Of a stretch of 64,000 nt of DNA, positions 1 through 10,305 are shown one piece after another; position 1 is the first letter of the stretch; each line of letters opens with the position of its first letter. Source of the DNA: Galerina marginata (lineage: Eukaryota; Basidiomycota; Agaricomycetes; Agaricales; Galerinaceae). The position numbers and the translations under genes were made by a program. Location of the stretch: contig JAECYW010000008.1 in NCBI GenBank assembly GCA_023014335.1, positions 1,798,001 to 1,862,000 of the forward strand, written 5' to 3'. Below the pieces are notes generated by a model. That model made no database searches, was not told the DNA's origin, and saw only the letters and a program-made list of their open reading frames with translations.

Positions 1-69
1 GGAATCCAGCAAATTCCATTCAGTTCTCTCTTGTAAATGACTTGTCCCTCTCTGTTCTTCCTTCCCAGG

Positions 70-1031
70 CTATACTACATATCGACCCTCTTATCGTCAA
101 TGCTCTTTTTGCTCAACAGAAGCAAAAATCCCAGAACAGAAGTCATAATATCCAAACCATCTCTTTTGATACAAATATGGAACCTTTTGGTCACTCTATG
201 ATCTGGTCTATGTTTGAAAAGGTCAAGCACAACCTTAATTTTCAAGATCCACACGGATATATAGCCACTGTGAAAAAGCTTGCAACTAGTATTCTTCATC
301 ATTATCCTGCACTTGTCTGGGAAAACAAGAAAAAAGAAAGTTTGGAAACTCTATTTTGGTGGGTTTTAAGATATCTATCTATCTATATACTATTAATATT
401 GCCTCACAGGTGCATCACCGCCTACAGTTTGATTATTAATCCAGCAGCCATAGTGCATCTTAAGGTCAAACCTCTTGGCCATGCTAAACAAAAAGGTTTT
501 GCAATCTATGCCAACAAGGACATCATACAAGGAGAATACATCCAAGAACTCCTTGGTTTAATGCCAGAGGATCGTGCTGAAAAGTACACTGATCTCTCCA
601 CAATCACTCCTCATGAACACAACCGCAATGATGGCTCCTTTGAAGAAAAACTCTTGATTGGACCTATTAGGTTCATTAACCATCGCTGTGTTTCTTATAA
701 TGTTGAGGTGAGTTTCAATTCTTGTTTACAGGTATTTAATATTAATAAATGCGGATAGTTTATTGCTATTCGAAACACATATGCTTTTACCATTATGGCA
801 ACAAAGAATATCAAAGCCAAGGAAGAAATCTTGCTTTGCTATGGGGTTGACTACTTCAAGGAGAATGGAGCTGAATGCTTATGTGAAGATTGCAGGGAAA
901 TACCAGATGAGGAGGAGGAGGCAGAAGCATCTAAGAAGGATGAAGGTCAGATTAACATTGAGGAGAGAGACCAAGCCAAAAAGAACAAAAGAGCAAAACA
1001 AAAAGAGAATCGCAAGCTGGGACCAAATTAA
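70..1031 (+). CDS. SET-domain protein, 5' end outside window
   Basis: Probable lysine methyltransferase of the SET family. The sequence enters the window inside an intron whose acceptor is just before position 70, so the true start is not visible. Two 51-base introns are proposed, at 359-409 and 708-758. After splicing, the SET core is readable: a KGFAIYANKDIIQGEYIQ stretch, then RFINHRC (usually RFINHSC, so the serine is arginine here), then CYGVDYF, which is the usual terminal GxDYF. A short cysteine cluster CLCEDCRE follows, like a post-SET zinc site. The C-terminus is acidic then lysine-rich and ends at TAA (1029-1031). It is the outermost gene of the repeated block and is converged on by g2. 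The substrate cannot be inferred. The Arg in the cofactor-binding motif leaves catalytic activity open. Confidence 0.72.
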
Positions 1032-1314
1032 CATATCATCTGCTGTATTGACACTTTTATGATGTTTTTGTATGTTTTTATAACCCTGAAATTCAGTCAA
1101 ATTTTGCCATTCTGATACTGAGAGCAAATAACAAAAAATATATTGATACATAGACATTTTACAAGGGGTGATTCAAGAGCCATTTGATGAGATATATACA
1201 AGCAAGTATTGTGTGGCGTGTGATGAGATGCAGAGAGGATACAAGTATGTGACAAGATTGAGTTGAACATTGTTAGTTGAATAACAATGAAAACATGCGA
1301 ATGACAAGAAAGAC

Positions 1315-3846
1315 TCAATGAAGCTCTGATAACCTTTGTCTCAACATATCAAACAAGGGATCATCATGCCACATAGATCGAGGGAAGTCATAGATCCTTC
1401 TACCTGATAAAACCCTATTAATTAATATGTTTTTTAAAAGTATAAAAGGTCATTGCACTTACGCCTTTGGTGTTGCCAAAACCACAGCCCAACAGATGTT
1501 GGTTCCAATCGTAAGCTCATCCGGGGACTTCTGCGAGTTATAACCCAAAGTGGTGTATCCAACAAGAGTCAAAGATCCAGTTGGAATATCTCCTGGAAAG
1601 ACAGGAAGAGTTTCAGCAACCTTGCGTAGACCCTTTGGAAGATCAATCTGAAGAGATCGCCCATCCAAGATAGGAACTGGTTATAAACAAGTTAATATCT
1701 TTAAAAACAAGATATCAATGAGAAACTCACTGGTCTCATCACAGGTATATCCCAGCTTCCACTTTGAATTTTTGAATTGAGCCTGCTGTGCATTGGCAGG
1801 ACTCAACTTCTTGGTGCCCATAGGACGAGAAGGACCGGCGCGGCCATATGAATCTATTAGCAACAATATTGAGATGAATAAAAGATTAGAGTCAAATAAA
1901 CATACTTTGAGCTTTATTATTGGAGCTTCCGGGGCGGGATGAAAAAGACCAGCGATTGTTGGACATCAGGGTTTTGATACCAGGTACCTTGTAAACCAAG
2001 CAGAGAGTGGCAACCAATCTTTCATATTCCATAGTCTGAATTACGCCTGTTAGAATCTTGTACGATGAACCGTTAATATCCTTGGCATGACGAGTGTAGT
2101 CTTCATCAACACATATAAGACTGAGACAGAGAGCCGGAGTTTTCTGGTTTCGTAAAGTGATCAAAGGATAGATGGATCCAGTGTCTGGTTTTTTGGCGAT
2201 AAGGTCACAAGGTTCGATTCTTGACAAGTTGACGGTGCTCGTGCCTGTGTCCGAAACAAAAGTGAACAAATCCAGCAAGTACCTATCCGAATAAAGTTAA
2301 AACAGAATATCAAAATAGAATAGAATGATTTACTTCTTGCTAGTCTTTGTCAAATTTGGCAGCAGTTCTGAGACATACATCATAGGCTCCGGTGCTTCAC
2401 CTGCAGGAAGATATCGATTGTTGGTGTATCCACTGAAATATTGTTAGTCAATTAGCTATAGGCAGTAAATAAGTAGATACCTAGGCAATTTGGGAAGATC
2501 CTTGTAAGTTTTGGCAAGGAAGACATCAACCAAGTCTTTATCATAGATCTGGCATTTCCGTAACTTGGGACGACTATATATATATAGTATCAGGCAATAA
2601 AATTGATTAATCAACAGAAATGCATACCTTTCAAGAGGATCTTTAGTGATCAAATCCTCCAGATAAACACCAGTATCTTTCAAATCATCTTTTCTCTTAG
2701 CAAAAGACTTTTCTTCTTTCGATTTAGCCTCCTTTGCCTTTTTTCTATAAGCCACAAAAAGTCAACAAAGTAAATATATTATAGAAACAAAAATAATGAA
2801 CATACATGGCTGAGTTGACAATTTTCTGACGTTGAGGATTGTTACTAAAAAAACTGGATTAAATAATATTCTGAAGAAAATATACCATACACACCTAGTC
2901 TTAGTCTTTCCTTTGGACTTACTCAAAGGAAGCTCATCATCCTCTGAGCTGTTATCCTCCTCCCTAAGAAAAGAAAAACAGAAAAGGGAAAATTAGCTTA
3001 CAGTCAAAAAAGAAAAAAAAAAAACAAAACATACGCTTCATCATCTATGAAATTAGCATCAGAATCTTGTTCATCATCTTCCTCCTCTTCATCTTCTGCC
3101 TCATCTTCATCTTCTGCCTCATCTTCATCTTCCTCTGCAACTTCAGCATCATCACTATCAAACACCTCTTCTTCACTAGCGCTATCAGATTCCGATTCAG
3201 TCTCTTCCTTAATAGCCTTGGTAGTCTTTCTCTTTGTTTGAATCAAAACAATAGGTGATTTGAGTTTCAAATTTTTGGCAGAAGACTTCATTGTAGGAGT
3301 GTTGGGAGGCTTTGACTGTGAAGTATGACGAGGTTTTTTTGGTGACTTCTGTTCAGGACTAAAATAGCCTTTAATATAAAGTTCATAAAAATGAAAACCA
3401 AAATACCTTGGAGTAAATGCAGCAGTGTCGATGTTTTTCTTCTTAGACTTGGAGCTGATTAATAAAGTAATTAATAAAAGAGGCAAAATATCTGAACTAA
3501 CTACTCACAGGCTTCCTGCAGTTGCTTGAGGAGGCCCTACTCTCTGAGACCTTCTCGGAGTAACCCTAGAAAACCATATTAGTGTCATAATATCTTAACA
3601 TGGATAAAGAAGCAAAAAAGCACGGAGGTGGGGGCTGATCCGATCTGCAATGAAAGTTTAGACTCAAAAAAGTAAAATACAATAAGCAGAACATACAAAG
3701 AGGCAGCATCAGAGGTTTCATTTTCACTCGCACTATAATAATAGCAATAACTTTCAGCATATATCAAAAAAGAACAGATAATTCAATATCTACCTGTGAT
3801 TTTCCTCTGAAGAGGAGTCTTGTTTGACTTTTCTTTTAGGTGGCAT
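1315..3846 (-). CDS. g2: acidic nuclear-type protein of unknown function (left copy)
   Basis: Multi-exon gene on the minus strand, with ATG at 3844-3846 and stop at 1315-1317. About a dozen exons are separated by introns of about 50 bases with GT...AG ends. The N-terminus (MPPKRKVKQDSSSEE) looks like a nuclear localisation signal. The next exons are basic and Ser/Pro-rich, followed by an acidic Glu/Asp run of some 60 residues (3050-3200 region). The C-terminal half is a folded-looking domain containing YLLDLFTFVSDTGTSTVNLS and CWAVVLATPKA. I do not recognise a family. Charge distribution suggests a chromatin- or nucleic-acid-associated protein, as inference only. It shares a 659-base divergent promoter region with g3. 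The second copy at 58714-62660 is interrupted. Confidence 0.75.
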
Positions 3847-4505
3847 AACAGGTGTAGTGTGTATGAGAGTTAAGATTTGAGGGAAGACGACTGGATAGAC
3901 AGAAAGAAATCTGTGGCTTCTTATACCTCTCAGACTTCCCCAAAGGATTTCGGATCACACAAAAGATCCGATTTTTTAGGAGTAGAATGGATTTACATTT
4001 CAGATCAATTACGGTGGGTTACGTACAAATATATATTGAGCCCCTATAAAAAAAAGCTTCTGAATGACATAGAAATTAAGAACCGCCAAATTCTAACTGT
4101 GGGGACCCTGACAGGTTGGCTGGAAACCAGATCACCGTCTATTTAGTTATAGAAAAGAAGATCCGATTTGATAATGCCAAGATGTAAAAACAGGGTTCTA
4201 GATTCTTGTCCGGTCAGCAGACCTAACACATTTCCGGTCCGACTCCAAAGTTCCTAGCAACTGAATGGGAAAATTTCAAGTCTATATTGAAATAAAAAAG
4301 AATATAGCGCCATTTCTAAAGGTACACCGTCAAGGGTCCACAAGACTAGATTGATCCAACACCTAAAAAGGAAGTGACAAAGCTTTTTTTTTTACGAGCA
4401 TAGGAGAATTTGATTGATCGATCATAGAAGTGGAATATGCTTTAAAAGCGAGCAAAAAAATTTGTGAAAGTATTCCTTCTTTCTCCAACCTATTGACAAA
4501 GCACT
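3847..4505. promoter_or_regulatory. Divergent intergenic region between g2 and g3
   Basis: Both genes start outward from this stretch, so it should hold both promoters. No convincing coding frame was found. It contains CGGATC/GATCCG words (near 3950-3970 and 4160), which also make up the array upstream of g4a. That suggests a shared regulator, but no binding protein is known. The matching region in the other arm (57661-58713) carries a family A insertion. Confidence 0.5.
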
Positions 4506-5692
4506 ATGGATCAATTCTATGATATGAAAGCTACCGGTTAGTCAAACTTTCATAGTTTTTTTTCTTATTAACGAGATTTTAGAAAGCAAAGTGGAGAGGC
4601 TTGCTGAAAGCCAGGTACATAAGAGAAAGCAGTTATGTCATTTTAATGCGGTGTGTAACCATGTATGTCTTTTAAAATGACAAACGTGACTGAAACAATA
4701 CTAGACAGACGGCATTAAGAATCAGGTCCAAGTCACTCCAGTGGAGCAAAATAGAAGCTGGAAACTTATCCGTAATATGACCACTGAAGACGCTGAAGAA
4801 GTGGTATTGCGTGTTCAAGGTGTATTAAGCCAGAAGTCACTTCCACCTATATCGCAGCCATTTAATATGTAAGTCAGAAAAGTTGTCAAAAACACTAAAG
4901 AGCCAGCCAATGTTAAATATAATATACACACAGTGAACCTAAACAACGACATTTTATGCGGCAATCAGTAACACTCACTGGACTGGGCAGCACACTTTTC
5001 TATCAGGCTATACAAAATGCTCAAGAAATTCACCAGATATTCTCACGCACCTTTCCACAAGGCGCTCTCGAGGATTGGAATTCTGCTTCTTTTGAAGGCT
5101 ATCCAGCTATTGACATGAACAACCGCTTTTTCACACTTCGCAAACATGCAATCACGGATGAAATATTACCTTTCTCAAATGAAGTCGATCCACATGGAAT
5201 CCTTGCTGCTGCTATGGATATTGATGAACAGTTTGTTCATACTACAGAAAATGAAGTTGAGTACTATGAACTCCTTGAGGATCGTGAACAAGAAACCAAG
5301 TAAGTTTCTGTTCTGATTAGACCTTTTAAGATCTTTAATAATAATCATGCAGGTATCAACAAGTCAATCCTATAAAGTTCCGGTGTGGAGATATCGTTGA
5401 AGCCCAACTTTCCTTTATCTGTATCCAAATGAAGAATGCAAAATATAGGATGTTGACGGTTCTTCGGGCAATTACCATTTTGGACACCTCATCTTTAAGG
5501 GTGCGTATTGAGTTATTAAGCTTGTGATGATTAGACTCTGATGTAACTTAACTTTAGGAAGCTGCCATAATACGCAATCGAACTAAAAACCAGACAGTGA
5601 GGCAGGTTTCTTTAAAAAGAAAGGTTGGATATGCCACAGATGAAGTTGTAGAAGCACGCGATAGACTGAGCCGTATGAAACTGAAAGATTAG
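4506..5692 (+). CDS. g3: unknown protein (left copy)
   Basis: Spliced gene with ATG at 4506 (MDQFYDMKAT) and TAG at 5690-5692. Visible exons include one around 4710-4870 (NRSWKLIRNMTTEDAEEVVL), a long one at about 4935-5299 containing MRQSVTLTGLGSTLFYQAIQ, one at about 5353-5501 (IKFRCGDIVEAQLSFICIQ) and a last exon ending RLSRMKLKD. Introns are about 50-100 bases with GT...AG borders. No catalytic motif, signal peptide or membrane segment is evident. The family is not recognised. The divergent start with g2 and co-duplication in both arms suggest the two are maintained together. The second copy is at 56477-57660. Confidence 0.75.
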
Positions 5693-5838
5693 ATATTTCA
5701 TAATACTCTAATAGCAGTTTCTTTATTCAATATAAATATATTAATAAAAGATTTAACAAGTTGGATAATCTTATAGCAAATTTGTGACCGGATGGACCGC
5801 ATACGCTATTAAGCAAGGGTCTTGTCTTGTGTAAGGTT

Positions 5839-5970
5839 ACGGATCTTGTGTAAACGGATCTTGCATAAGCTTACGGATCTTGTGTATTTAATAGGGCTTA
5901 CAAATCTTCAGTATTGAATAGAGTTGCGGATCTTATGCATTCAGAAGAGGTTACGGATCTTGCGGATCTT
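5839..5970. promoter_or_regulatory. Array of six CGGATCTT words upstream of g4a
   Basis: Six copies of CGGATCTT, usually as TTACGGATCTTGTG or close variants, are spaced irregularly over 130 bases, with one degenerate copy between them. The array is followed by an AT-rich TATATAAAC at about 6026 and the g4a ATG at 6131. All six copies are kept in the other arm (56190-56333, reverse complement). The spacing and position suggest a transcription-factor binding array; this is inference. Confidence 0.5.
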
Positions 5971-6130
5971 ATGGAGCTTGCCGCAAAACAGTCTGTCACT
6001 GCTTCAGGGAAGACTAGCCGATACAATATATAAACTGGTTCAACTTCGTCCAATTTCTTCAGTTCCTTTCCTTTCTCCTTCACTCATACTCTCTAGCCAA
6101 ATATTCTCTATTCTTCCTGTTATCATCACT

Positions 6131-7176
6131 ATGGCCAAAAGTCAGACTAAAAAGCAAGCCACTCATGCTGGTGGGTTACATTTAAATTCAAAGTTGTTAT
6201 AAAGCTAATTTTTCAAATAATAGAAACTCCTTACCGTCGTCGCTCTGCTCGAATTCACAAGGCTTCTACAGCTACTAATCAAGTGGATATGGAAAACAAC
6301 TCTGGTGTTCCGATTATAGGTATGTCTAGAATTTATGACTATGTTAATAATATTGACTCAATACTTTTCATACAGAGGCCAACAACTCTGGTGTTCCGAT
6401 TATAGGTATGTCTAGAGTTTATGACTATGTTAATAATATTGACTCAATACTTTTCATACAGAGGCCAATAATACTGTAATAGAAGATACAAATAGTAAGT
6501 AATCAAACTTATATATAACTTTATAACTTACTGATTAAAATTAACCATAGTGTCTGAAGAACTTGAGTATCCTCTGGAAGAGGATGCTAGAGAGCTCCAT
6601 CTAGAACGCTTCATTTCCAATAATCTTCCACTAGGAAAGTTCAATTGCGATGCTCTCAAGTTGTTGTGGAAAGGCACTGTGCAATCTATTGTCAACCAAT
6701 CCATGAAAAATGAAGAATCTCGTCGTCATGCCATTTGCGTGGTTCGCCAAGCTGCAGCTTGTCTTGAAATCAACTTGGGCGCAACTATACCAATTCCTGT
6801 TGGTGAAGACAGGGCAACTAGGAGACCTAACATCTTCGAGGTCAACAATAGTATCCCTCATCTATCAGACGAACTCAAACACGCATCAAAAACTCTCTGG
6901 GACAGATGGGGAAACTCCAAAAATCTTGTTGATTTGATCGCTTTAGCAGAAGAAGAAGTTCTAGGACCAGATGTCCAGGCTTTTATTCTGATTCTTGCCA
7001 AGTCTGTTGGAATCCTAAGCGGTAATATCAGTAAGCCTGTGTTATTATTTATCTGGCTATTGATATCTGATTATATGAACAGTCAACAAAGTAACATATG
7101 CTGTTCATCACAGCAAAATGTTCTTCCTTCCAGCTGCCATTCAGAACAAAATACTCGACAATCTCTCTGCATATGA
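6131..7176 (+). CDS. g4a: unknown protein with duplicated mini-exon (left copy)
   Basis: ATG at 6131 (MAKSQTKKQATHA), a short exon to 6170, an intron to 6223, then a basic exon (RRRSARIHKAS) ending near GVPII. Two short exons precede the main exon, which starts after the intron acceptor near 6549 (VSEELEYPLEEDARELHLER). The main exon holds a helical-looking region (KLLWKGTVQSIVNQSMK, WDRWGNSKNLVDLIALAEEE). The frame remains open to a TGA at 7174-7176. It overlaps the start of g4b by 59 bases in another frame, so the true 3' end may be an unmodelled intron joining it to g4b. No family is recognised. In the left copy only, an 86-base unit (30-base exon plus 56-base intron) is tandemly duplicated at 6295-6466, adding ten codons in frame. 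Confidence 0.6.
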
Positions 7177-8153
7177 TCGCCAATCTTTTGCTGAAACCAG
7201 CAAAAGTCATCTTTTTTGTTTAAACCGGTATAACTGCAACTTGATTGGATCCATGCTAGAGGATTTTGGATTCACTCTGGATATTTTCATGTCAGCTCTG
7301 GCAGACTGTCAGGCCATCATCACTGGATCCTTTGCTCTTCAGCCCCTCCTTCCAAAAGACCAGCGCTTCAACTCCAATAATCTCGATATCGTCATGTCTA
7401 CCCATGCAGTCCGACTCTTCCAAACCAAAATCCTCCATGGCTACACTCTCTATATCCCTGACACCAGATTCCATTCTTATAATCCTGTCATCTGCGACCG
7501 CATCATCTTTTCCCACAAGGATGCAAGACACACAATCCGGATTCTCATTATCAAAAATGGACATTCACCTTTGGAATCAATTTTCTACGAGCCAACCACC
7601 GCAATGATGAATGCGATCACTCCAAAAGGTCTATTCTCTGCCTACCCTGCTCTTCTTCACTTCCGCATCTCTCTGAACAATCCATGGATGGCCTTTGACC
7701 AAAATCGCAACAATCCCTACCTTGGAAGGCATGAAGCTGAAGAAATCTCGACCAACATGCAAAGGAAATATGCCAATCGAGGATTCATCACTACTTGTGA
7801 TCTTCATAATATTGAAATGGGTGGGAATACCATGGCACTTGAGCATCGATGCCGCATTGATCCAGTCTGTCCACTGACTCCTCGAGTTATTGGAGATCGC
7901 GGATGTATTCTTTGGCCTTTCCTCAAATGCCAAATTGTTCCAGCAGCAGGTGAAATGGGTTATGTTATGCCTGGCATCAATTTCAACCACATACGACCAC
8001 GGCTCGATACTATATACTGGACAGTTGGCGCTGGAGTATGTGGAGCACCACAAGCAGGGAGGCCATCTGGATTTGTAAGTTATCAGCGTAATTTTTATAA
8101 CTAAATTTGAGTAAACTTGCTATTGATAGATATTTGCTGCAGCTGACGATTAA
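7118..8153 (+). CDS. g4b: F-box-like protein with possible nucleotidyltransferase-like fold (left copy)
   Basis: ATG at 7118, one intron at 8075-8129, TAA at 8151-8153; about 326 residues. The first 30 residues (MFFLPAAIQNKILDNLSAYD) match the L-P-x5-I-x3-L pattern of an F-box, the docking motif of SCF ubiquitin ligase adaptors. About residue 65 onwards, ITGSFALQPLL and NNLDIVMST resemble the GS...DxD region of nucleotidyltransferase-fold proteins that I recall next to F-boxes in mushroom genomes. The second aspartate is not clear, so activity is doubtful. The start ATG is chosen because the F-box begins at once. It could instead be the 3' part of g4a through an unrecognised intron. The right copy (50942-51977) carries a premature stop. 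Confidence 0.6.
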
Positions 8154-8290
8154 TCTTATCATGTATGTAAATAGAGCTGACATATGTATAGATATGTATA
8201 TAGAAATGTACTGTATATAAAAGAATGCACTTTTTATTTATTATATCCACAGAGATTTTCCCCTAAGTTTATGAGTATACACTTTCTTCA

Positions 8291-8624
8291 CTGAGCTACA
8301 ACAGTTGAAATACATTTCTAATAGATTTAAGTTAAGTTTGACATGACGTTGTACTGTATTAAGCATCCTATGTATTTTATTCATCAAGAGTCAATAATAT
8401 ATCACTCTTACACCTATAACTTTTTAACCAACCTAGCCACCCCACCTTCGCTAAAGCTCAGGGGGGCCCCCAAGAGGCTATATTGGTTAAAAAGATATAG
8501 GTGTAAGAGTGATGTAATATTAGCTCTTGATGAATAAAATACATAGGACTTTAGGTACAGTACGATGTTCAAGCAAAGCAGAACTTTAATCTATTAGAAA
8601 TGTATTTCAACTGTTGTAGCTCAG
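8291..8624. repeat. Fold-back repeat of 334 bases
   Basis: The outer 37 bases, starting CTGAGCTACAACAGTTG, recur as reverse complement at 8588-8624. Inner parts also pair: a 20-base TCACTCTTACACCTATA block pairs with TATAGGTGTAAGAGTGA around a GGGGGGCCCCC centre near 8465. No coding potential. The same structure lies in the other arm (about 50116-50815), where a family A element splits it at 50410. It may be a MITE-like fold-back, but no target duplication was found. Confidence 0.7.
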
Positions 8625-8658
8625 AGAAGTTTTGAATAGAAATCTGAGGTATAATTTA

Positions 8659-8937
8659 CTGTGCTAACCCTAAGAGGACCGACGCGTCGGTCCTCTTAGG
8701 GTTAGCACAGCCACAATCAAAAAAAAATTTTGGGTTGGGTTGTGATGCTAACCCTAAGAGGACCGACGCGTCGGTCCTCTTAGGGTTAGCACAGCCACAA
8801 TAAAAAAAAAAATTTGGCTTGTTATCAATATTCAACCTCAGACTTATACTTAAAAAGCATTTCTGAGGTTTAAAAATTTAGGTGTGTTTTTGGTTCTAAC
8901 CCTAAGAGGACCGACGCGTCGGTCCTCTTAGGGTTAG
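8659..8937. repeat. Three perfect palindromes with ACGCGT core
   Basis: Palindromes at 8659-8710 (52 bases), 8747-8790 and 8896-8937 have perfectly complementary arms. Each has the core GACCGACGCGTCGGTC and outer CTAACCCTAA/TTAGGGTTAG. They are followed by GCACAGCCACAA and A-rich spacers. Copies recur inside family B elements at 31809-31850, 31941-31982, 32193-32234 and 49814-49855. They would form strong hairpins in single-stranded DNA. Confidence 0.85.
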
Positions 8938-9404
8938 CACAGCCACAACACAAAAAAAAATTTATTTGGCTTGTTATCAATATTCAACCTCAGACTTGTA
9001 TTTAAAAGGCATTTTCAATGCTTAAAGTTTTTGATGTGTTCATTTTTAGCATGTCAATTCTCCTGAGTTTGATTTCAAACCAACGGTAAACAGAAGTATT
9101 ACATTGAAGGATATAGAAAGTACTAGGAGAAGTTGAACAAGACTTACAACGAGTATTATTTATTACTGGAATGCATCTAGAAGTATATAAATAGATATAC
9201 AACTGACATGAACCATGTTTGGTGACTGTTTAGTCATATAAGCTATATATAAACCTTAGCAACCAGAGCAAGAGCCTGTAACGGACTGCAAAGTAAAAGA
9301 AGTGATATTTAATCACGTTACTGACAAAACCTAACCTTAGTTTAGGTGTCCAGGAACAAAAGCTAAAAATAGACCATAGCAACGGACATCAGACAACCAT
9401 TCCC

Positions 9405-9571
9405 ATGGTCAATAATGATTTTGACACTATTAGAAAAGTTTGTAGACTTTTAATTCAGGGTCGCTCACAAAAAATGAAGCAGTGGGAGAATTTCGAACCA
9501 TCGCGTTAGGAATCAAATCCTTCTGCTATCGAGTGTAGAAAACGAGTTCTTTTACTACGTAAGAACTCGTA
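9405..9571 (+). mobile_element. Right end (R-end) of family B element at left-arm boundary
   Basis: This carries the family B signature: GGGTCGCTCAC, a GTGGGAGAATTT block, CTTCTGCTATCGAGTGTAG and the terminal palindrome ACGAGTTCTT...AAGAACTCGTA. The flank next to it begins with A, as at all R-ends in the window. The element extends leftwards through the palindromes. No L-end was found in 1-9400, so either the element is the whole arm or its L-end is lost. Confidence 0.75.
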
Positions 9572-10305
9572 ATTCGCTATCATCGACTTCAAGAGCTGGG
9601 GTCGCAGGGAGTTACCACCCACGGTCAATCACCGACTCTATGCGCGGTTGTACCACTTCATTGTTTTAGGAGACGTAGAGACCGGAAAACCCCTCGTAGT
9701 CTTCTGGCGCTGGAAACTGAAAGAGACGCCTCTGATTGAGCTCCGAATGCAAAAGAAGTTCGACCTCACCGCAATCAGAGAGCTTTTCCGTCCACAATAC
9801 GCTCCAACGAAAGCCAGGCAATTCCATCCACGGACCGGAGCCATTATAGCTCCAATGGGGCTTCCTCTCATAGAGCGACTAGGAGAAGTACAAAGCTATC
9901 AGCGGCCCACACAATTCAAGGCCGACGTCGCATCGTTTGTCACCCCTAGAGTTGATGATAATCACCCTCCCACCTCTCCACCAAGAGCGTTAATCAACAG
10001 GATCGAAGGAGAAGGTACAACACAGTTCCCAACTCATTCCGAGAACAAGTGGGTCGAGGAAAACCGCCGAGCCGAACGTGAAACTCAACAAAGCCGTGAT
10101 GGAAGTCAATCCATAGGAGACCGTAACGAAAGAAGCCGCAAGCGTTCCCGTTCTCCTCGTCCTCGTAACCGCGCGAGGCTGTCGTCCTATGGTCGTCCAG
10201 AGGCACAGTTCCGTCAAGCATTCCAGAACAGAGCAGCGAAGTTAATGGCAGACCCCATCACGTTCCGAATTTTCATCCCAGAATGGAACCCCTTGTACCT
10301 TCAAT
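9572..10305 (+). pseudogene. ORF C part 1: retroelement-like protein, broken
   Basis: An open frame runs directly out of the B end (FAIIDFKSWGRRELPPTVNH...), so the 5' part of the gene is missing. The middle is Arg/Ser-rich (RKRSRSPRPRNRARL). The frame stops being native at 10305, where element A1 enters. Removing A1 restores the frame into 11626-12008 (LYLQY continues as GVLVIPD). I recognise no domain. Similar proteins occur, to my memory, among mushroom transposon ORFs. Confidence 0.6.

Larger units (their letters stand above)
1..9571 (+). repeat. Left arm of giant inverted repeat, intact copy
   Basis: This arm matches the reverse complement of 48740-63151. Gene order, exons, introns, intergenic DNA, a fold-back repeat and palindromes all correspond. 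It lacks every family A insertion found in the other arm, so it serves as the empty-site reference. The arms differ by scattered substitutions; for example, a 115-residue exon of g3 differs at three residues. The arm stops exactly at a family B right end at 9571, after which unrelated retroelement coding sequence begins. The other end lies outside the window. It may be a large B-type mobile element with cargo genes; this is inference from the shared terminus. Confidence 0.85.

Noticed and set aside
3047..3241. Serine-rich frame opposite the acidic tract of g2
   Set aside because: It is the antisense shadow of Glu/Asp codons in g2.
8659..8937. Subtelomere or chromosome end
   Set aside because: TTAGGG occurs only as isolated palindrome arms, not as tandem arrays.
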